Assembly (NCBI RefSeq): GCF_037076565.1
Contig: NZ_AP029028.1
Coordinates: 3,782,001-3,846,000 of the forward strand
Reading direction: 5' to 3'
Source of the DNA: Herbaspirillum sp. DW155
GTDB taxonomy: Bacteria > Pseudomonadota > Gammaproteobacteria > Burkholderiales > Burkholderiaceae_D
Length of the DNA: 64,000 nucleotides
Shown here: positions 18,705 to 27,526 of the stretch, in pieces
Numbering within the stretch: position 1 is the first letter of the stretch
How the letters are laid out: each line of letters begins with the position of its first letter
Program-made: the position numbers and the translations under genes
The notes under the pieces: model-generated
Seen by the model: the letters and a program-made list of their open reading frames with translations, nothing else
What the model was told of the DNA's origin: nothing
Databases searched by the model: none

Positions 18705-19559
18705 TCAGGCCACCGCCTGCTCCAGCCCCGGCATGACGATACGGGGCGGCAGGCGCGCCGCGCCGCTGGCCTGCGCCGCCTGGATCTGGCGCGAGCGGTG
18801 CACCAGAAAATCGACCAGGTGATTGCGGATGCGATAGAACTGCGGATCGTGGTGCATGCCTTCGCGCGTGCGATTCTTGGGCAACGTATTGATGACCACC
18901 TCGGCGATGCAGGCCTGCGGGCCGTTGGACATGAGGAAGATCTTGTCGGCCAGCAGGATCGCTTCATCCACATCGTGGGTAATCATGAACACGGTCTGAT
19001 GCGTGGCCGCGCAGATCTTCAGCAATTCGTCCTGCACCACGCCACGGGTCAAGGCATCGAGCGCACCGAAGGGCTCATCCATCAACAGCATCTTGGGTTC
19101 GATGGAAAAGGCGCGCGCAATGCCCACGCGCTGCTTCATGCCGCCCGACAGCTCGGAGGGCTTCTTGTGTTCTGCGCCCTTCAACCCCACCATTTCGATG
19201 AAACGCCGTGCATGTTCCTCGGCCCTGGCACGCGACCAGTCCGGCCAGCGCGACCGCACCGCGAAGACCACATTGCCCAGCACGCTGAACCAGGGCATGA
19301 GCGCATGGCTCTGGAACACCACGCCGCGATCCAGGCTCGGTCCCCTGACCTCGCGCCGGTCCATGATGACCACGCCCTCGCTGGCCGCTTCCAGCCCGGC
19401 CAGCACGTTGAGGATGGTGGTCTTGCCGCAGCCCGAGTGCCCGATCACGCACACGAACTCGCCGCGATCGATGCCGAAGGACACCTGCTCGAACACCGGC
19501 GGCGCACCCGCTGCATAACGCTTGGACAGGCCCTGCACGCTCAGGAAATTGTGGTCCAT
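18705..19559 (-). CDS. Nitrate/cyanate-type ABC transporter ATPase (NrtD/CynD family)
   Basis: A 284-residue ABC ATPase: Walker A GHSGCGKTT (residues about 38-46), Q-loop FQSHALMPWFSV, signature LSGGMKQR, Walker B MLLMDEPFGALD and ITHDVDEA. The C-terminal extension with NTLPKNRTREGMHHDPQFY is typical of NrtD/CynD rather than sulfonate systems. The start at 19559 has GGGGAG upstream; a second in-frame ATG seven codons earlier overlaps the permease remnant. It would pair with the binding protein at 19692-21095, but the permease between them is gutted. Confidence 0.9.
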   Translation of the reverse strand: MDHNFLSVQGLSKRYAAGAPPVFEQVSFGIDRGEFVCVIGHSGCGKTTILNVLAGLEAASEGVVIMDRREVRGPSLDRGVVFQSHALMPWFSVLGNVVFAVRSRWPDWSRARAEEHARRFIEMVGLKGAEHKKPSELSGGMKQRVGIARAFSIEPKMLLMDEPFGALDALTRGVVQDELLKICAATHQTVFMITHDVDEAILLADKIFLMSNGPQACIAEVVINTLPKNRTREGMHHDPQFYRIRNHLVDFLVHRSRQIQAAQASGAARLPPRIVMPGLEQAVA

Positions 19560-19569
19560 GCTGCTCCCC

Positions 19570-19695
19570 TCATTCGACATAGGTGACCCACTTCTGCAGC
19601 CGCGCAAAGATCAGGTCCAGCACCATCAGCAGTGCGGCCAGCAGCAGCAGCGAGATCAGCGCGGCACGCCAGCCCAGATGCGGCGAGGGCATCAT
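19570..19695 (-). pseudogene. Remnant of the nitrate/cyanate permease (internal in-frame deletion)
   Basis: An open frame of 41 codons sits exactly where the permease belongs, between binding protein and ATPase. It starts with AGAGGAG and an ATG overlapping the binding-protein stop. The first ~23 residues look like a permease N-terminus (HLGWRAALISLLLLAALL); the last ~18 (MVLDLIFARLQKWVTYVE) look like the C-terminus of NrtB-type permeases. The roughly 230-250 central residues, including the EAA loop, are missing, yet the frame and both junctions are intact. An assembly collapse should be excluded. As it stands the transporter has no channel unless another permease substitutes. Confidence 0.7.
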
Positions 19696-21095
19696 GCACT
19701 CCTCTTGATGGCGAAGCTGTTCACGTAGGCGTCGGCCTTGCTGGCATCGAACTCCTTGCCCATGATGGAATACTTGCGGTAGGCCCCGTCCGGCACCGGC
19801 TGGCCCAGTTCCTTCATGTGCTTCTTGGCCTCGGTCAGCAGCAGCACCTTCTCGGCGATGGCCTTGTAGTCGACGTCGCCCTTGATGTAGCCCCAGCGTT
19901 TCATCTGCGTGAGAATCCACACTCCCATCGAATCCCAGGGCACCGGATCGAAATCAGCGCGGCCCGGTACGTTCCTGACGTTGCCCAGGCCATCGGCGAA
20001 GCGGCCGGTCAGCACCTGCTCCACCACCGTCTCCGGCTGGTTCAGGTAGGCCGGTGGCGAGATCACCTTGGCCACCAGCGAGCGGTTAGCCGGATCGCGC
20101 GCCATCGCCGCTGCCGTCAGCACGGCGCGCAACAGCGCGGCGAAGGTATTGGGATTCTGCCTGATGAATTCTTCGGAAGTGCCGAAGGCGCAGCAGGGGT
20201 GCCCATCCCAGATTTCCTTGGAGAGGATGTGGATGAAGCCCACCTCGTCATACACCGCGCGCTGGTTGAACGGGTCCGGACCGAGGAAGCCATCGATGTT
20301 GCCCGCCCGCAGATTGGCCACCATTTCCGGCGGCGGCGTGACGCGGATCTGCACGTCGCGGTCCGGGTCCAGGCCGTGTTCGGCCAGGTAGTAGCGCAGC
20401 AGGAAATTGTGCATCGAATACTCGAAGGGGACGGCGAACCTGAAGCCCTTCCATTGTTTGGGATCGCGCTTGTCCTTGTGCCTGGTATGCAGTGTGATGG
20501 CCTGGCCGTTGATGTTCTGGATGGTGGCCACGCGCATCTGCGTGGCGTTGCTGCCCACGCCCATGGACATGGCCATCGGCATGGGCGAAAGGAAGTGCGA
20601 GGCGTCGTGTTCCTTGTTGATCATCTTGTCGCGGATCAGCGCCCAGCCGGCCGTCTTGTTCAATGACACGTTCAGGCCCTGCTTGCGATAGAAGCCCAGC
20701 GGATCGGCCATGATCAGCGGCGCCGCACAGGTGATGGCGATGAAGCCGATCTTCAGATCCTTCTTTTCCGGCGCGCCATTCTTTTCCTGCGCCATGGCCT
20801 GCAGCGAGCCCAGCGGCAACACGCTGGCAATGGCCGCCCGCGCCGCATTCCTGCCCACCGCCCGCAGGAAATCACGGCGCTCGGCCACGCGTGGGAAGAG
20901 CGAACGCATCACGGCTTCTTCCACCACGTCATTGGTCAGCGCTTCCACATCGCAGCCGCGTTGCTGGCGCTGCTGCCCGGCCAGCACATCGGCCTCGTGC
21001 TGCTGCTGGCTGCCGTGGCGGCCGCAGGAACAGCCCTGCCCGGCGCGCTCGGCGTCATAGGTGTGGAACAGATTGGTCTCTGGTGCGTCCGGCAT
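19692..21095 (-). CDS. Nitrate/cyanate ABC transporter binding protein (NrtA/CynA family)
   Basis: A 467-residue NrtA-family receptor. The first ~70 residues are a cytosolic-looking cysteine/histidine segment (GCSCGRHGSQQQHEA), followed by a Tat-type signal (ERRDFLRAVGRNAARAA) and the binding domain starting LKIGFIAITCAAPLIMADPLGFY. Features such as GPDPFNQRAVYDEVGFIH are shared by nitrate, nitrite and cyanate receptors. The ATG at 21095 has GGGGGAA upstream. It is the first gene of a minus-strand operon that runs to the permease remnant, the ATPase and cynS. The response regulator gene lies 188 bases upstream on the same strand. Confidence 0.92.
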   Translation of the reverse strand: MPDAPETNLFHTYDAERAGQGCSCGRHGSQQQHEADVLAGQQRQQRGCDVEALTNDVVEEAVMRSLFPRVAERRDFLRAVGRNAARAAIASVLPLGSLQAMAQEKNGAPEKKDLKIGFIAITCAAPLIMADPLGFYRKQGLNVSLNKTAGWALIRDKMINKEHDASHFLSPMPMAMSMGVGSNATQMRVATIQNINGQAITLHTRHKDKRDPKQWKGFRFAVPFEYSMHNFLLRYYLAEHGLDPDRDVQIRVTPPPEMVANLRAGNIDGFLGPDPFNQRAVYDEVGFIHILSKEIWDGHPCCAFGTSEEFIRQNPNTFAALLRAVLTAAAMARDPANRSLVAKVISPPAYLNQPETVVEQVLTGRFADGLGNVRNVPGRADFDPVPWDSMGVWILTQMKRWGYIKGDVDYKAIAEKVLLLTEAKKHMKELGQPVPDGAYRKYSIMGKEFDASKADAYVNSFAIKRSA

Positions 21096-21194
21096 GATTC
21101 CCCCCGTTTGGTGAGTGTTAGGGTTGCTGCGTTCACCTGCACCACCTGCAAGGGATTGGCCAGCCCGCTGCATTACGTCATGGGCTCACGACAT

Positions 21195-21216
21195 CTTGTA
21201 GTGCTGCCACTACAAG
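21195..21216. promoter_or_regulatory. Inverted repeat ahead of the nitrate/cyanate operon
   Basis: CTTGTAGTG and CACTACAAG are perfect 9-base arms around a 4-base spacer, 100 bases upstream of the binding-protein ATG. It is a likely operator for the neighbouring LuxR/NarL-type response regulator, by position only. Confidence 0.6.
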
Positions 21217-21283
21217 CAACGTCGAATACATCGTCAGAATGACGAAAACACGCTGCAAAACGACGACAACCGTACCGCCCTCC

Positions 21284-21946
21284 TCAGACCGGCAGCAACT
21301 GGTGGCGCACCGCGTACATGGCGATGCCCACATCATTGGACGCTCCGGTCTTTTCCAGAATGCGGCTGCGGTAGGTGCTCACCGTGTTGGGGCTCAGCTC
21401 CAGCTGGTCGGCGATTTCCTTGACGCTGCGCCCGGCGGCGATGAGCTGGAACACCTGATACTCGCGGTGCGACAGGCTCTCATGCGCGGCCCGCTGCGGT
21501 GCCGTGGCGCGCTGGGCCAGGCCCGAGGCCAGCGTCTCGGCCATCTGCGCGCTCACGTAGAGGCCGCCGCCGGCGGCCTTGCGGATGGCCTCTACCAGTT
21601 GCGCGGGATCGGCGCTCTTGTTGAGATAGCCGGCCGCACCCAGCTTGTAGCAGCGCGCCGCATAGTGTTTCTCGGGATAGGTGGACAGCATCAGCACCGG
21701 CAGGCGCGGCATCTCCTGCTTGATCTGGCGCAGCACGTCCAGCCCGTCCTGCTGGGGGATGGCGATGTCCAGCAGCACCAGATCGATGGCCTCGACGCGG
21801 GCGCGGTGCAGGACATCCGGCCCGTTCGCGCATTCGGCGGCGACCTCGATATCGGGCGTGTCGGCCAGGATCTGCTTCAGGCCCTCGCGCACGATGCGAT
21901 GGTCATCGCACAGCAGGATGCGGATGTTGTCGCCGGCCGCACTCAT
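21284..21946 (-). CDS. NarL/FixJ-type response regulator
   Basis: A 220-residue two-component regulator. The receiver domain has the acidic pair Asp14-Asp15 in LLCDDH, the phospho-acceptor Asp60 in LVLLDIAIPQ, and the conserved Lys in YLNKSADP. A LuxR-type helix-turn-helix follows at about residues 158-205 (LSHREYQVFQLIAAGRSVKEIA). The start ATG overlaps the kinase stop by four bases, so kinase and regulator are co-translated. It precedes the nitrate/cyanate transporter operon on the same strand, which suggests that operon as a target. Confidence 0.93.
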   Translation of the reverse strand: MSAAGDNIRILLCDDHRIVREGLKQILADTPDIEVAAECANGPDVLHRARVEAIDLVLLDIAIPQQDGLDVLRQIKQEMPRLPVLMLSTYPEKHYAARCYKLGAAGYLNKSADPAQLVEAIRKAAGGGLYVSAQMAETLASGLAQRATAPQRAAHESLSHREYQVFQLIAAGRSVKEIADQLELSPNTVSTYRSRILEKTGASNDVGIAMYAVRHQLLPV

Positions 21947-23145
21947 GTCAGCGTCCTCCCGGTGTGATGGGGCAGGCGCAGGCAGACCAGCGTCCCCGGC
22001 CTGCCATCGGCTGGTGCATGGCGCGCACCAGCAATGCTCAGTGCGCCACCGAAGTGCAAGGCGCGCTCGCGCATGCCCATCACGCCATAGGACGTGGCCG
22101 CCTCCTGCGCGGCGCGGGGCGTGCCCACGCCATCGTCTTCCACTTCCATGCGCAACTCGGCCGGGGTCAGGTGGACGGCGATGCGCACCTGCGTGGCCTG
22201 GGCGTGGCGCGCCACGTTGGAAAGCATTTCCTGGAAGATGCGAAACGCCGCCGTGGCCTTGGCGCCATCCGGGACGAAGGCCTCGGGCGCGATATCGAAC
22301 TCGACCTCGCAGGGCAGTTCGGTGGCTTCGGAGAATTCCTGCACCTGCCATTCCAGCGCGGCGATCAGGCCCTGGTGATCGAGGATGCTGGGGCGCAGGT
22401 CGGTGATGATGCGTCCCACATTGTCGACGGCGGTTTCGATCAGGCGGCTCATGGCCTCGCACTTGCGCGCCACCGGATCGAGGTGGGCCACACGCTTGGC
22501 CATCCAGTTCACGTCCAGTTTCAGGGCCACCAGCAGGCTGCCCAGTTCATCGTGGATCTCGCGGGCGATGCGGGTGCGCTCATCCTCGCGCACCGAATGC
22601 GCATGCGCCGACAATTGCCGCACCTGGCGCAGCGCCGCCGACAGCTCGCGGGTGCGCTCGGCCACGCGCACTTCCAGCTCGGCCTTGGCGCGCTGCAACT
22701 GTTCCTCTGCCTGGCGCCGCTTGGAAATATCGCTGAAAGCAATCACCGCCCCGCGCACCTGACCGGCATCGACGATCTGATAAGAGGAATACTCGGTGGC
22801 AAAACAGCTGCCATCGGCGCGCCAGAACACTTCCTGGTCGACCCGGCAGGACTCGCCCTTGCGGAAGGCTTTCAGGATGGGGCAGTCGGCCTCGGCGTAA
22901 TGGCCGCCATCCTCATGACTGTGATGCACCAGCTCGTGCATGTTGCGGCCAAGAACTTCGGCGGGCGCATAGCCCAGCATCGCGGCACCGGCCCGGTTGA
23001 TGAAGGTGCAGCGCCCCTCCAGATCGATGCCGTAGATGCCCTCGCCGGTGGAGTCCAGCAGCAGCGCCAGCTTGTCGCGCAGCAAGCCGCCCGGCGGGGC
23101 CAGGGCAGCAGAAGCCGGAACGGGGAGGAAGGAATCGGTATGCAT
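21943..23145 (-). CDS. PAS-domain sensor histidine kinase, HisKA_3 (NarX-like) class
   Basis: A 400-residue soluble kinase. A PAS domain covers about residues 25-140 (LLDSTGEGIYGIDLEGRCTF). A short coiled coil leads to the dimerisation helix with the phospho-acceptor His198 in RIAREIHDELGSLL, and an HATPase domain follows (EMLSNVARHA, EDDGVG). No transmembrane segment is present, so it senses a cytosolic signal, for example redox or a ligand in the PAS pocket (Cys88 and Cys100 lie in the PAS region). The ribosome site is AAGGG. It is co-translated with the downstream response regulator. Confidence 0.92.
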   Translation of the reverse strand: MHTDSFLPVPASAALAPPGGLLRDKLALLLDSTGEGIYGIDLEGRCTFINRAGAAMLGYAPAEVLGRNMHELVHHSHEDGGHYAEADCPILKAFRKGESCRVDQEVFWRADGSCFATEYSSYQIVDAGQVRGAVIAFSDISKRRQAEEQLQRAKAELEVRVAERTRELSAALRQVRQLSAHAHSVREDERTRIAREIHDELGSLLVALKLDVNWMAKRVAHLDPVARKCEAMSRLIETAVDNVGRIITDLRPSILDHQGLIAALEWQVQEFSEATELPCEVEFDIAPEAFVPDGAKATAAFRIFQEMLSNVARHAQATQVRIAVHLTPAELRMEVEDDGVGTPRAAQEAATSYGVMGMRERALHFGGALSIAGARHAPADGRPGTLVCLRLPHHTGRTLT

Positions 23146-23181
23146 GCCCTTGCAGCCGCAAGAGCCATGCCAGAACCGGCC

Positions 23182-23901
23182 CTAGTCGTGGACCGATTCG
23201 TCCTGACTGCGCCCGGCACTGCGATAGGCATCGCGCACGCGCAGCAGGTGGTGGCGCATGGCTTCGGACGCCTTCTGCGGATCGCGCGCCTTGAGCGCAT
23301 CGAGAATCTCGCGGTGATCCTGCAGGCTGCGTTCCAGCGTGGAAGGGATGCGCGAGGTGATGGAGCGGCTCTTCTTGCCCAGCATGTAGAGGCTGCCGGC
23401 GATGCTTTGCAGGAAGGGGTTGTTGCAGGCCTCGATGATGGCCTCATGGAATTCCACATCGGCCGCCGAAAACGCCGCCGGGTCCGACAGCAGCCGGGCC
23501 TCGTCCTCGACGTTGCGCGCCAGGCGCGCCAGTTCGGCCTCTTCCATGTGCGTGGCAGCCAGCGCGGCCACGCCGGTCTCGATGATGAGGCGGGCATCGA
23601 ACAGGGCTTCCAGCGTGCCGGGATTGAGATCGATGATCATCTCCAGCGGCTCCAGCAGTTCGCGTGTCTCCAGCGAACTGACGAAAGTGCCTTCGCCCTG
23701 GCGGATACGCAGCAGACCCAGGAGCGCCAGGCCGCGAATGGCCTCGCGCACCGCAGGACGGCCCACCCCCAGCATGGCCGCCAGTTCGCGCTCGGGCGGC
23801 AGTTGCTGGTCAGGTTTGAGCAAGCCGCTGCGGATCATGGTCAGCAGCCGCTGGGCAACCTGTTCGGAAATGGATTTCTGGACGATGGGGTCGAAGGACA
23901 T
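23182..23901 (-). CDS. GntR-family regulator, FadR/FCD subfamily
   Basis: A 239-residue repressor with an N-terminal winged helix (ISEQVAQRLLTMIRSGLLKPD, LPPERELAAMLGVGRPAVREA) and a helical FCD ligand-binding domain with the metal/ligand residues in ADVEFHEAIIEA and HREILDAL. Such regulators respond to carboxylic acids. The start ATG at 23901 has AGAGAG upstream. It ends 37 bases before the histidine kinase start on the same strand. A GGTCAGACC palindrome lies at 23992-24000, about 90 bases upstream, and may be an autoregulatory site; the LysR gene is divergent. Confidence 0.92.
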   Translation of the reverse strand: MSFDPIVQKSISEQVAQRLLTMIRSGLLKPDQQLPPERELAAMLGVGRPAVREAIRGLALLGLLRIRQGEGTFVSSLETRELLEPLEMIIDLNPGTLEALFDARLIIETGVAALAATHMEEAELARLARNVEDEARLLSDPAAFSAADVEFHEAIIEACNNPFLQSIAGSLYMLGKKSRSITSRIPSTLERSLQDHREILDALKARDPQKASEAMRHHLLRVRDAYRSAGRSQDESVHD

Positions 23902-23991
23902 GCTCTCTGGATACCTGCCTGTAGGGGTGAATCGCTGCCTTATCGGCATCGCCGCTCTGGCCCGCCAGCCCGGCATCTGCGGGCAGTGAAG

Positions 23992-24000
23992 GGTCAGACC
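23992..24000. promoter_or_regulatory. GGTCAGACC palindrome, candidate FCD-GntR operator
   Basis: The 9-base core lies in the spacer between the divergent GntR and LysR genes (context GGGTCAGACCAAT). It fits one full half of the FadR-type pattern TGGTNNNACCA. The same core recurs at 35032, 47178 and 49747. Confidence 0.5.
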
Positions 24001-24171
24001 AATGGGGGGTGAGGATAGGTATCGGGGAGGATTGTGTCAAGCGGCGGGAAGATTGGTGCGGCGTGCAAGAACCGGAGGGCGGGCGTTGCTCAGGTCCGCT
24101 GCCCGCATTTGCGCAATCGCCCCTCGGCAGGTAGCCTAGCGCCAAGCCGCCAACCTCTTCGCCAAGCACTC

Positions 24172-25077
24172 ATGAACCTGCGATTCGTCGAGGCCTTCCA
24201 CTGGGCCGCCTCGCTCAAGAGCATCACCCGCGCCGCTGAAAAGCTCCACATCACGCAATCCACCATGTCCAGCCTCATCGCCTCGCTGGAAGAAGAATTG
24301 GGCGTGGTGCTGCTGGACCGCCGCGAAAAACAGTTCCGCCTCACCGTGGCCGGCCAGCGCTTCCAGCGCCTGGCCGTCAGGCTGCTCGACATGCAGCGCC
24401 AGATACGCCAGGAACTGGGCGGCAACCCTGCCGGCCCGCTGGCGCTGCGCATCGGCAGCATCGAATCGGTGGTGCATAGCTGGCTGCCGGCCTGGCTGCA
24501 GGAAATCCGCAGCCGCTATCCCGACTTCGCCCTCGAACTCACCGTCGAGACCTCGCCGGTGCTGACCGAGCAAATCCGGTGCGGTGCCCAGGATCTGGTC
24601 TTCACCTCCACGGTCGGCAGCGACACCGCCGTGCGCTCGCGTCTGATGACGCCCATGGAGATGGTCTTCGTCGGCCATCGCGAGCGCTTCGGCACCCGTT
24701 CCTACACGCTGGAAGAACTGGCCGCCCACGATCTCATCACCTTCCAGCGCGGCTCGCAGCCGCACCAGGGATTGCTGCAACTGTGCCAGGAATGGGGCGT
24801 GCTCAATCCGCGCGTGCATGCCATCTCGTCCATCTCCGCCATGGTGCAGCTGGTGGAGGGCGGCTTCGGTGTCGCCACGTTGCCGCGCGCCTCGGTGCGC
24901 GAACTCACGCGCCGCCTGCCGCTGCGTATCCTGCGCAGCGAGGCCACCCTGCCCGCCTTGCAGATTCACGCCAGCTATCGCGAAGACCCCAGCTCCAGCC
25001 TGGCCGAGCTGGTGCTCGATTCGGCGCTGGACCATGCACGGCGCACACAAGCAAAAGGCCATGCCGCACAAAAATGA
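24172..25077 (+). CDS. LysR-family regulator
   Basis: A 301-residue LysR regulator: winged helix at residues 1-60 (FVEAFHWAASLKSITRAAEKLHITQS) and a periplasmic-binding-protein-like effector domain (about 88-290). The ATG at 24172 starts directly at the conserved MNLRFVEAF. The DUF1445 gene and an MFS transporter follow on the same strand after 137 bases, and that gap holds a LysR-type box (25122-25136) and a further palindrome. It probably controls those two genes. The effector is unknown. Confidence 0.92.
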   Translation: MNLRFVEAFHWAASLKSITRAAEKLHITQSTMSSLIASLEEELGVVLLDRREKQFRLTVAGQRFQRLAVRLLDMQRQIRQELGGNPAGPLALRIGSIESVVHSWLPAWLQEIRSRYPDFALELTVETSPVLTEQIRCGAQDLVFTSTVGSDTAVRSRLMTPMEMVFVGHRERFGTRSYTLEELAAHDLITFQRGSQPHQGLLQLCQEWGVLNPRVHAISSISAMVQLVEGGFGVATLPRASVRELTRRLPLRILRSEATLPALQIHASYREDPSSSLAELVLDSALDHARRTQAKGHAAQK

Positions 25078-25089
25078 AGCCCTGGCACG

Positions 25090-25109
25090 AAAATCGCTAT
25101 AGTGATTTT
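25090..25109. promoter_or_regulatory. Near-perfect 20-bp palindrome
   Basis: AAAATCGCTATAGTGATTTT is symmetric except for one base pair. It lies 13 bases after the LysR stop and 105 bases before the DUF1445 gene, beside the LysR box. It may be a second regulator site. Confidence 0.5.
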
Positions 25110-25121
25110 TCCGCTGTCCTC

Positions 25122-25136
25122 ATCGAATAAATCGAT
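25122..25136. promoter_or_regulatory. LysR-type T-N11-A box
   Basis: ATCGAATAAATCGAT has ATCG/CGAT arms with T-N11-A spacing, the general LysR recognition form. It is 79 bases upstream of the DUF1445 gene start and is followed by an AT-rich stretch suited to a promoter. Confidence 0.6.
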
Positions 25137-25214
25137 AACAAAAGATATAAATTTTTTGTTGGACGCTCTCCCGGCGCGCTCCTAACATCGGCTCCATTCC
25201 ATGAGGAGACCGCC

Positions 25215-26069
25215 ATGCCAGAGACTGCCACTGCCTTGTCCGACGCCCCCTGCCATCCCGCCACCGCAGCTGCGCTGTCAGCGGCCTCGACCGCACTGGA
25301 AGTGCGCCTGGCCGCCCGCAGCGGCGCCTTCACCGGCCACACCAGCGGCGTAGCCAGCGCCCACGTGCAGGTCAACCTGGCGATTCTGCCGGCGGCACTG
25401 GCGCAAGATTTTCTCGCCTTCTGCGAACGCAATCCCGTCCCCTGTCCCTTGCTGGCCGTTTCCGAACCCGGTTCGCCGGCCCTGCCCGCGCTGGGTCTGG
25501 ACCTGGATGTGCGCAGCGACGTGCCGCGCTATCACCTCTGGCGCCACGGTCAGCGCGTGGCTGAGGTGAGCGACCTGCGCGAGGTATGGCGCGATGATCT
25601 GGTCACCTTTGCGCTGGGCTGTTCCTTCTCCTTCGAGCATGCCCTGCTGGCGGCCGGCATTCCCTTGCGTCATGTCAGCGAAGGTCGCAACGTGGCCATG
25701 TATCGCACCAACATCGCCACCCGGCCGGTGGGCGTGTTCCAGGGGCCGACGGTGGTCTCGATGCGCCCGCTCAAGGCTGCCGACGCCATCCGTGCCATCC
25801 AGATCACCGCGCGCACGCCCCAGGTGCACGGTGCACCGATCCACATCGGCGACCCCGCCCTGATCGGCATTAGCGATATCGGCCAGCCCGATTATGGTGA
25901 AGCGGTGGACATCCGCGCCGATGAACTGCCGGTGTTCTGGGCCTGCGGCGTCACGCCCCAGGCCGCCATCGTCGCCGCCCGGCCCGAATTCTGCATCACC
26001 CATGCGCCCGGCTACATGCTGGTGACCGACAAGCTCAACAGCGAACTGCTGCTCGACGCGCAGACCTAG
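25215..26069 (+). CDS. DUF1445 (UPF0317) protein, D-glutamate cyclase-like
   Basis: A 284-residue cytosolic protein of the UPF0317/DUF1445 family, annotated as putative hydro-lyase. The family signature [21 protein letters not shown] is present in the middle, with GCSFSFE at about residue 135, and CGVTPQAA and [11 protein letters not shown] near the end. The C-terminal part of the mammalian protein DGLUCY belongs to this family and interconverts D-glutamate and 5-oxo-D-proline; whether that holds here is not known. GAGGAG precedes the start. The MFS gene 97 bases downstream may import its substrate. Confidence 0.85.
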   Translation: MPETATALSDAPCHPATAAALSAASTALEVRLAARSGAFTGHTSGVASAHVQVNLAILPAALAQDFLAFCERNPVPCPLLAVSEPGSPALPALGLDLDVRSDVPRYHLWRHGQRVAEVSDLREVWRDDLVTFALGCSFSFEHALLAAGIPLRHVSEGRNVAMYRTNIATRPVGVFQGPTVVSMRPLKAADAIRAIQITARTPQVHGAPIHIGDPALIGISDIGQPDYGEAVDIRADELPVFWACGVTPQAAIVAARPEFCITHAPGYMLVTDKLNSELLLDAQT

Positions 26070-26166
26070 GCCTGCACGTCCCACCGTTTTCCATCACCGG
26101 CCGCGCTGTCCGCTGGCCGTGTGATGCCGCACGTCAGTGATTGACATACTTCATACGGGGATCCTC

Positions 26167-27402
26167 ATGTGGCTGCAAGAGACAACGACATCCGAGCGAC
26201 GCACGCTCACGGCGACCTTCACCGGCTATGCGGTGGATGGTTTTGACTACATGATCTATACCTTCCTCATCCCCACGCTGCTGGCTGCGTGGAGCATGAG
26301 CAAGGCCGAAGCCGGCTACATCGCCACCGGCGCCCTGCTGACCTCGGCCATCGGTGGCTGGGCGGCCGGCGTGCTGGCCGACCGCTATGGCCGGGTACGG
26401 GTGCTGCAATGGACGGTGCTGTGGTTTGCCTTGTTCACTTTCCTCTCGGGCTTCACCACTTCCTTCGCCGAGCTGTTCTTTACCCGCGCCATGCAGGGCT
26501 TCGGCATGGGTGGCGAATGGGCGGTCGGTTCAGTACTGATTGCCGAGACCATCTCGGCACGCCATCGCGGCAAGGCATCGGGCCTGGTGCAGAGCAGCTG
26601 GGCGGTGGGCTGGGCGGCTTCCGCACTGGCCTTCTGGGGCGTCTATGCGGTGCTGCCGCCGGAGACGGCGTGGAAGGTCTTGTTCTGGATCGGCGTACTG
26701 CCGGCCCTGTTGACGCTCTACATCCGCCGCGCCATCAGCGAGCCCGAGGTATATCTGGCGACCCGCGCACGCTTGCGCGAAAGCGGCCAGCGCGGCAATT
26801 TCCTGCGCATCTTCCACCCCGACCTGTTGCGCACCACGCTGCTGGCGAGCCTGCTGGCCACCGGCATGCAGGGTGCGTATTACTCGGTGACCACCTGGCT
26901 GCCGACCTTCCTGAAGACCGAACGCCATCTGTCGGTGCTGGGCACCAGCACTTACCTGCTGGTGCTGATCGGCGGTTCCTTCTGCGGTTATCTCACCTCC
27001 GCCTGGCTCTCCGACACCATTGGCCGGCGTCGCTGCTTCATGTTGTTTGCCGCGATGGGCATCGTGCTGGTACTGAGCTATACGCAACTCATCATCACCG
27101 ATGCATGGATGCTGGCGCTGGGCTTTGTGCTGGGCTTCTTCCTGTCGGGGATCTTCTCGGGGATGGGGGCTTACCTGTCGGAACTCTTCCCCAGCGACGT
27201 GCGGGGTTCCGGCCAGGGCTTCTGCTACAACTTCGGCCGTGCAGTCGGCGCGATCTGCCCGGCACTGGTGGGCTATCTCAGCAACAGCCTGCCGCTGGGG
27301 CAGACCATCGGCTGGATGGCGGCGGGGTGTTATGGCCTGGTGATCGTGGCCTGCCTGATCTTGCCGGAGACGCGGGGCAAGGAGCTGGGGATAGCAGCAT
27401 GA
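26167..27402 (+). CDS. MFS transporter, sugar/aromatic-acid symporter type
   Basis: A 411-residue, 12-helix inner membrane carrier. TGYAVDGFDYMIYTFLIP opens helix 1, and the loop 2-3 signature is GVLADRYGRVRVLQ; the matching motif in the second half is LSDTIGRRRCF. This resembles the MFS families for carboxylates and sialic acid. The ATG at 26167 has GGGGA upstream; a GTG ten codons earlier is an alternative. It is the second gene after the LysR/DUF1445 pair. It is followed by a degenerate SDR fragment, so the cassette may have ended in a deletion. Confidence 0.88.
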   Translation: MWLQETTTSERRTLTATFTGYAVDGFDYMIYTFLIPTLLAAWSMSKAEAGYIATGALLTSAIGGWAAGVLADRYGRVRVLQWTVLWFALFTFLSGFTTSFAELFFTRAMQGFGMGGEWAVGSVLIAETISARHRGKASGLVQSSWAVGWAASALAFWGVYAVLPPETAWKVLFWIGVLPALLTLYIRRAISEPEVYLATRARLRESGQRGNFLRIFHPDLLRTTLLASLLATGMQGAYYSVTTWLPTFLKTERHLSVLGTSTYLLVLIGGSFCGYLTSAWLSDTIGRRRCFMLFAAMGIVLVLSYTQLIITDAWMLALGFVLGFFLSGIFSGMGAYLSELFPSDVRGSGQGFCYNFGRAVGAICPALVGYLSNSLPLGQTIGWMAAGCYGLVIVACLILPETRGKELGIAA

Positions 27403-27526
27403 ACTCTGTCTGACCTGTCTTTGCAGCTTGCGCCGGAAAATTATTTATATCGTTTAACTCAGCAAGCTGCTGACACCTTGGCCCGCATGCCTGGCTGCTG
27501 CGGGCCATCCATGTTCATGGTCTGCA

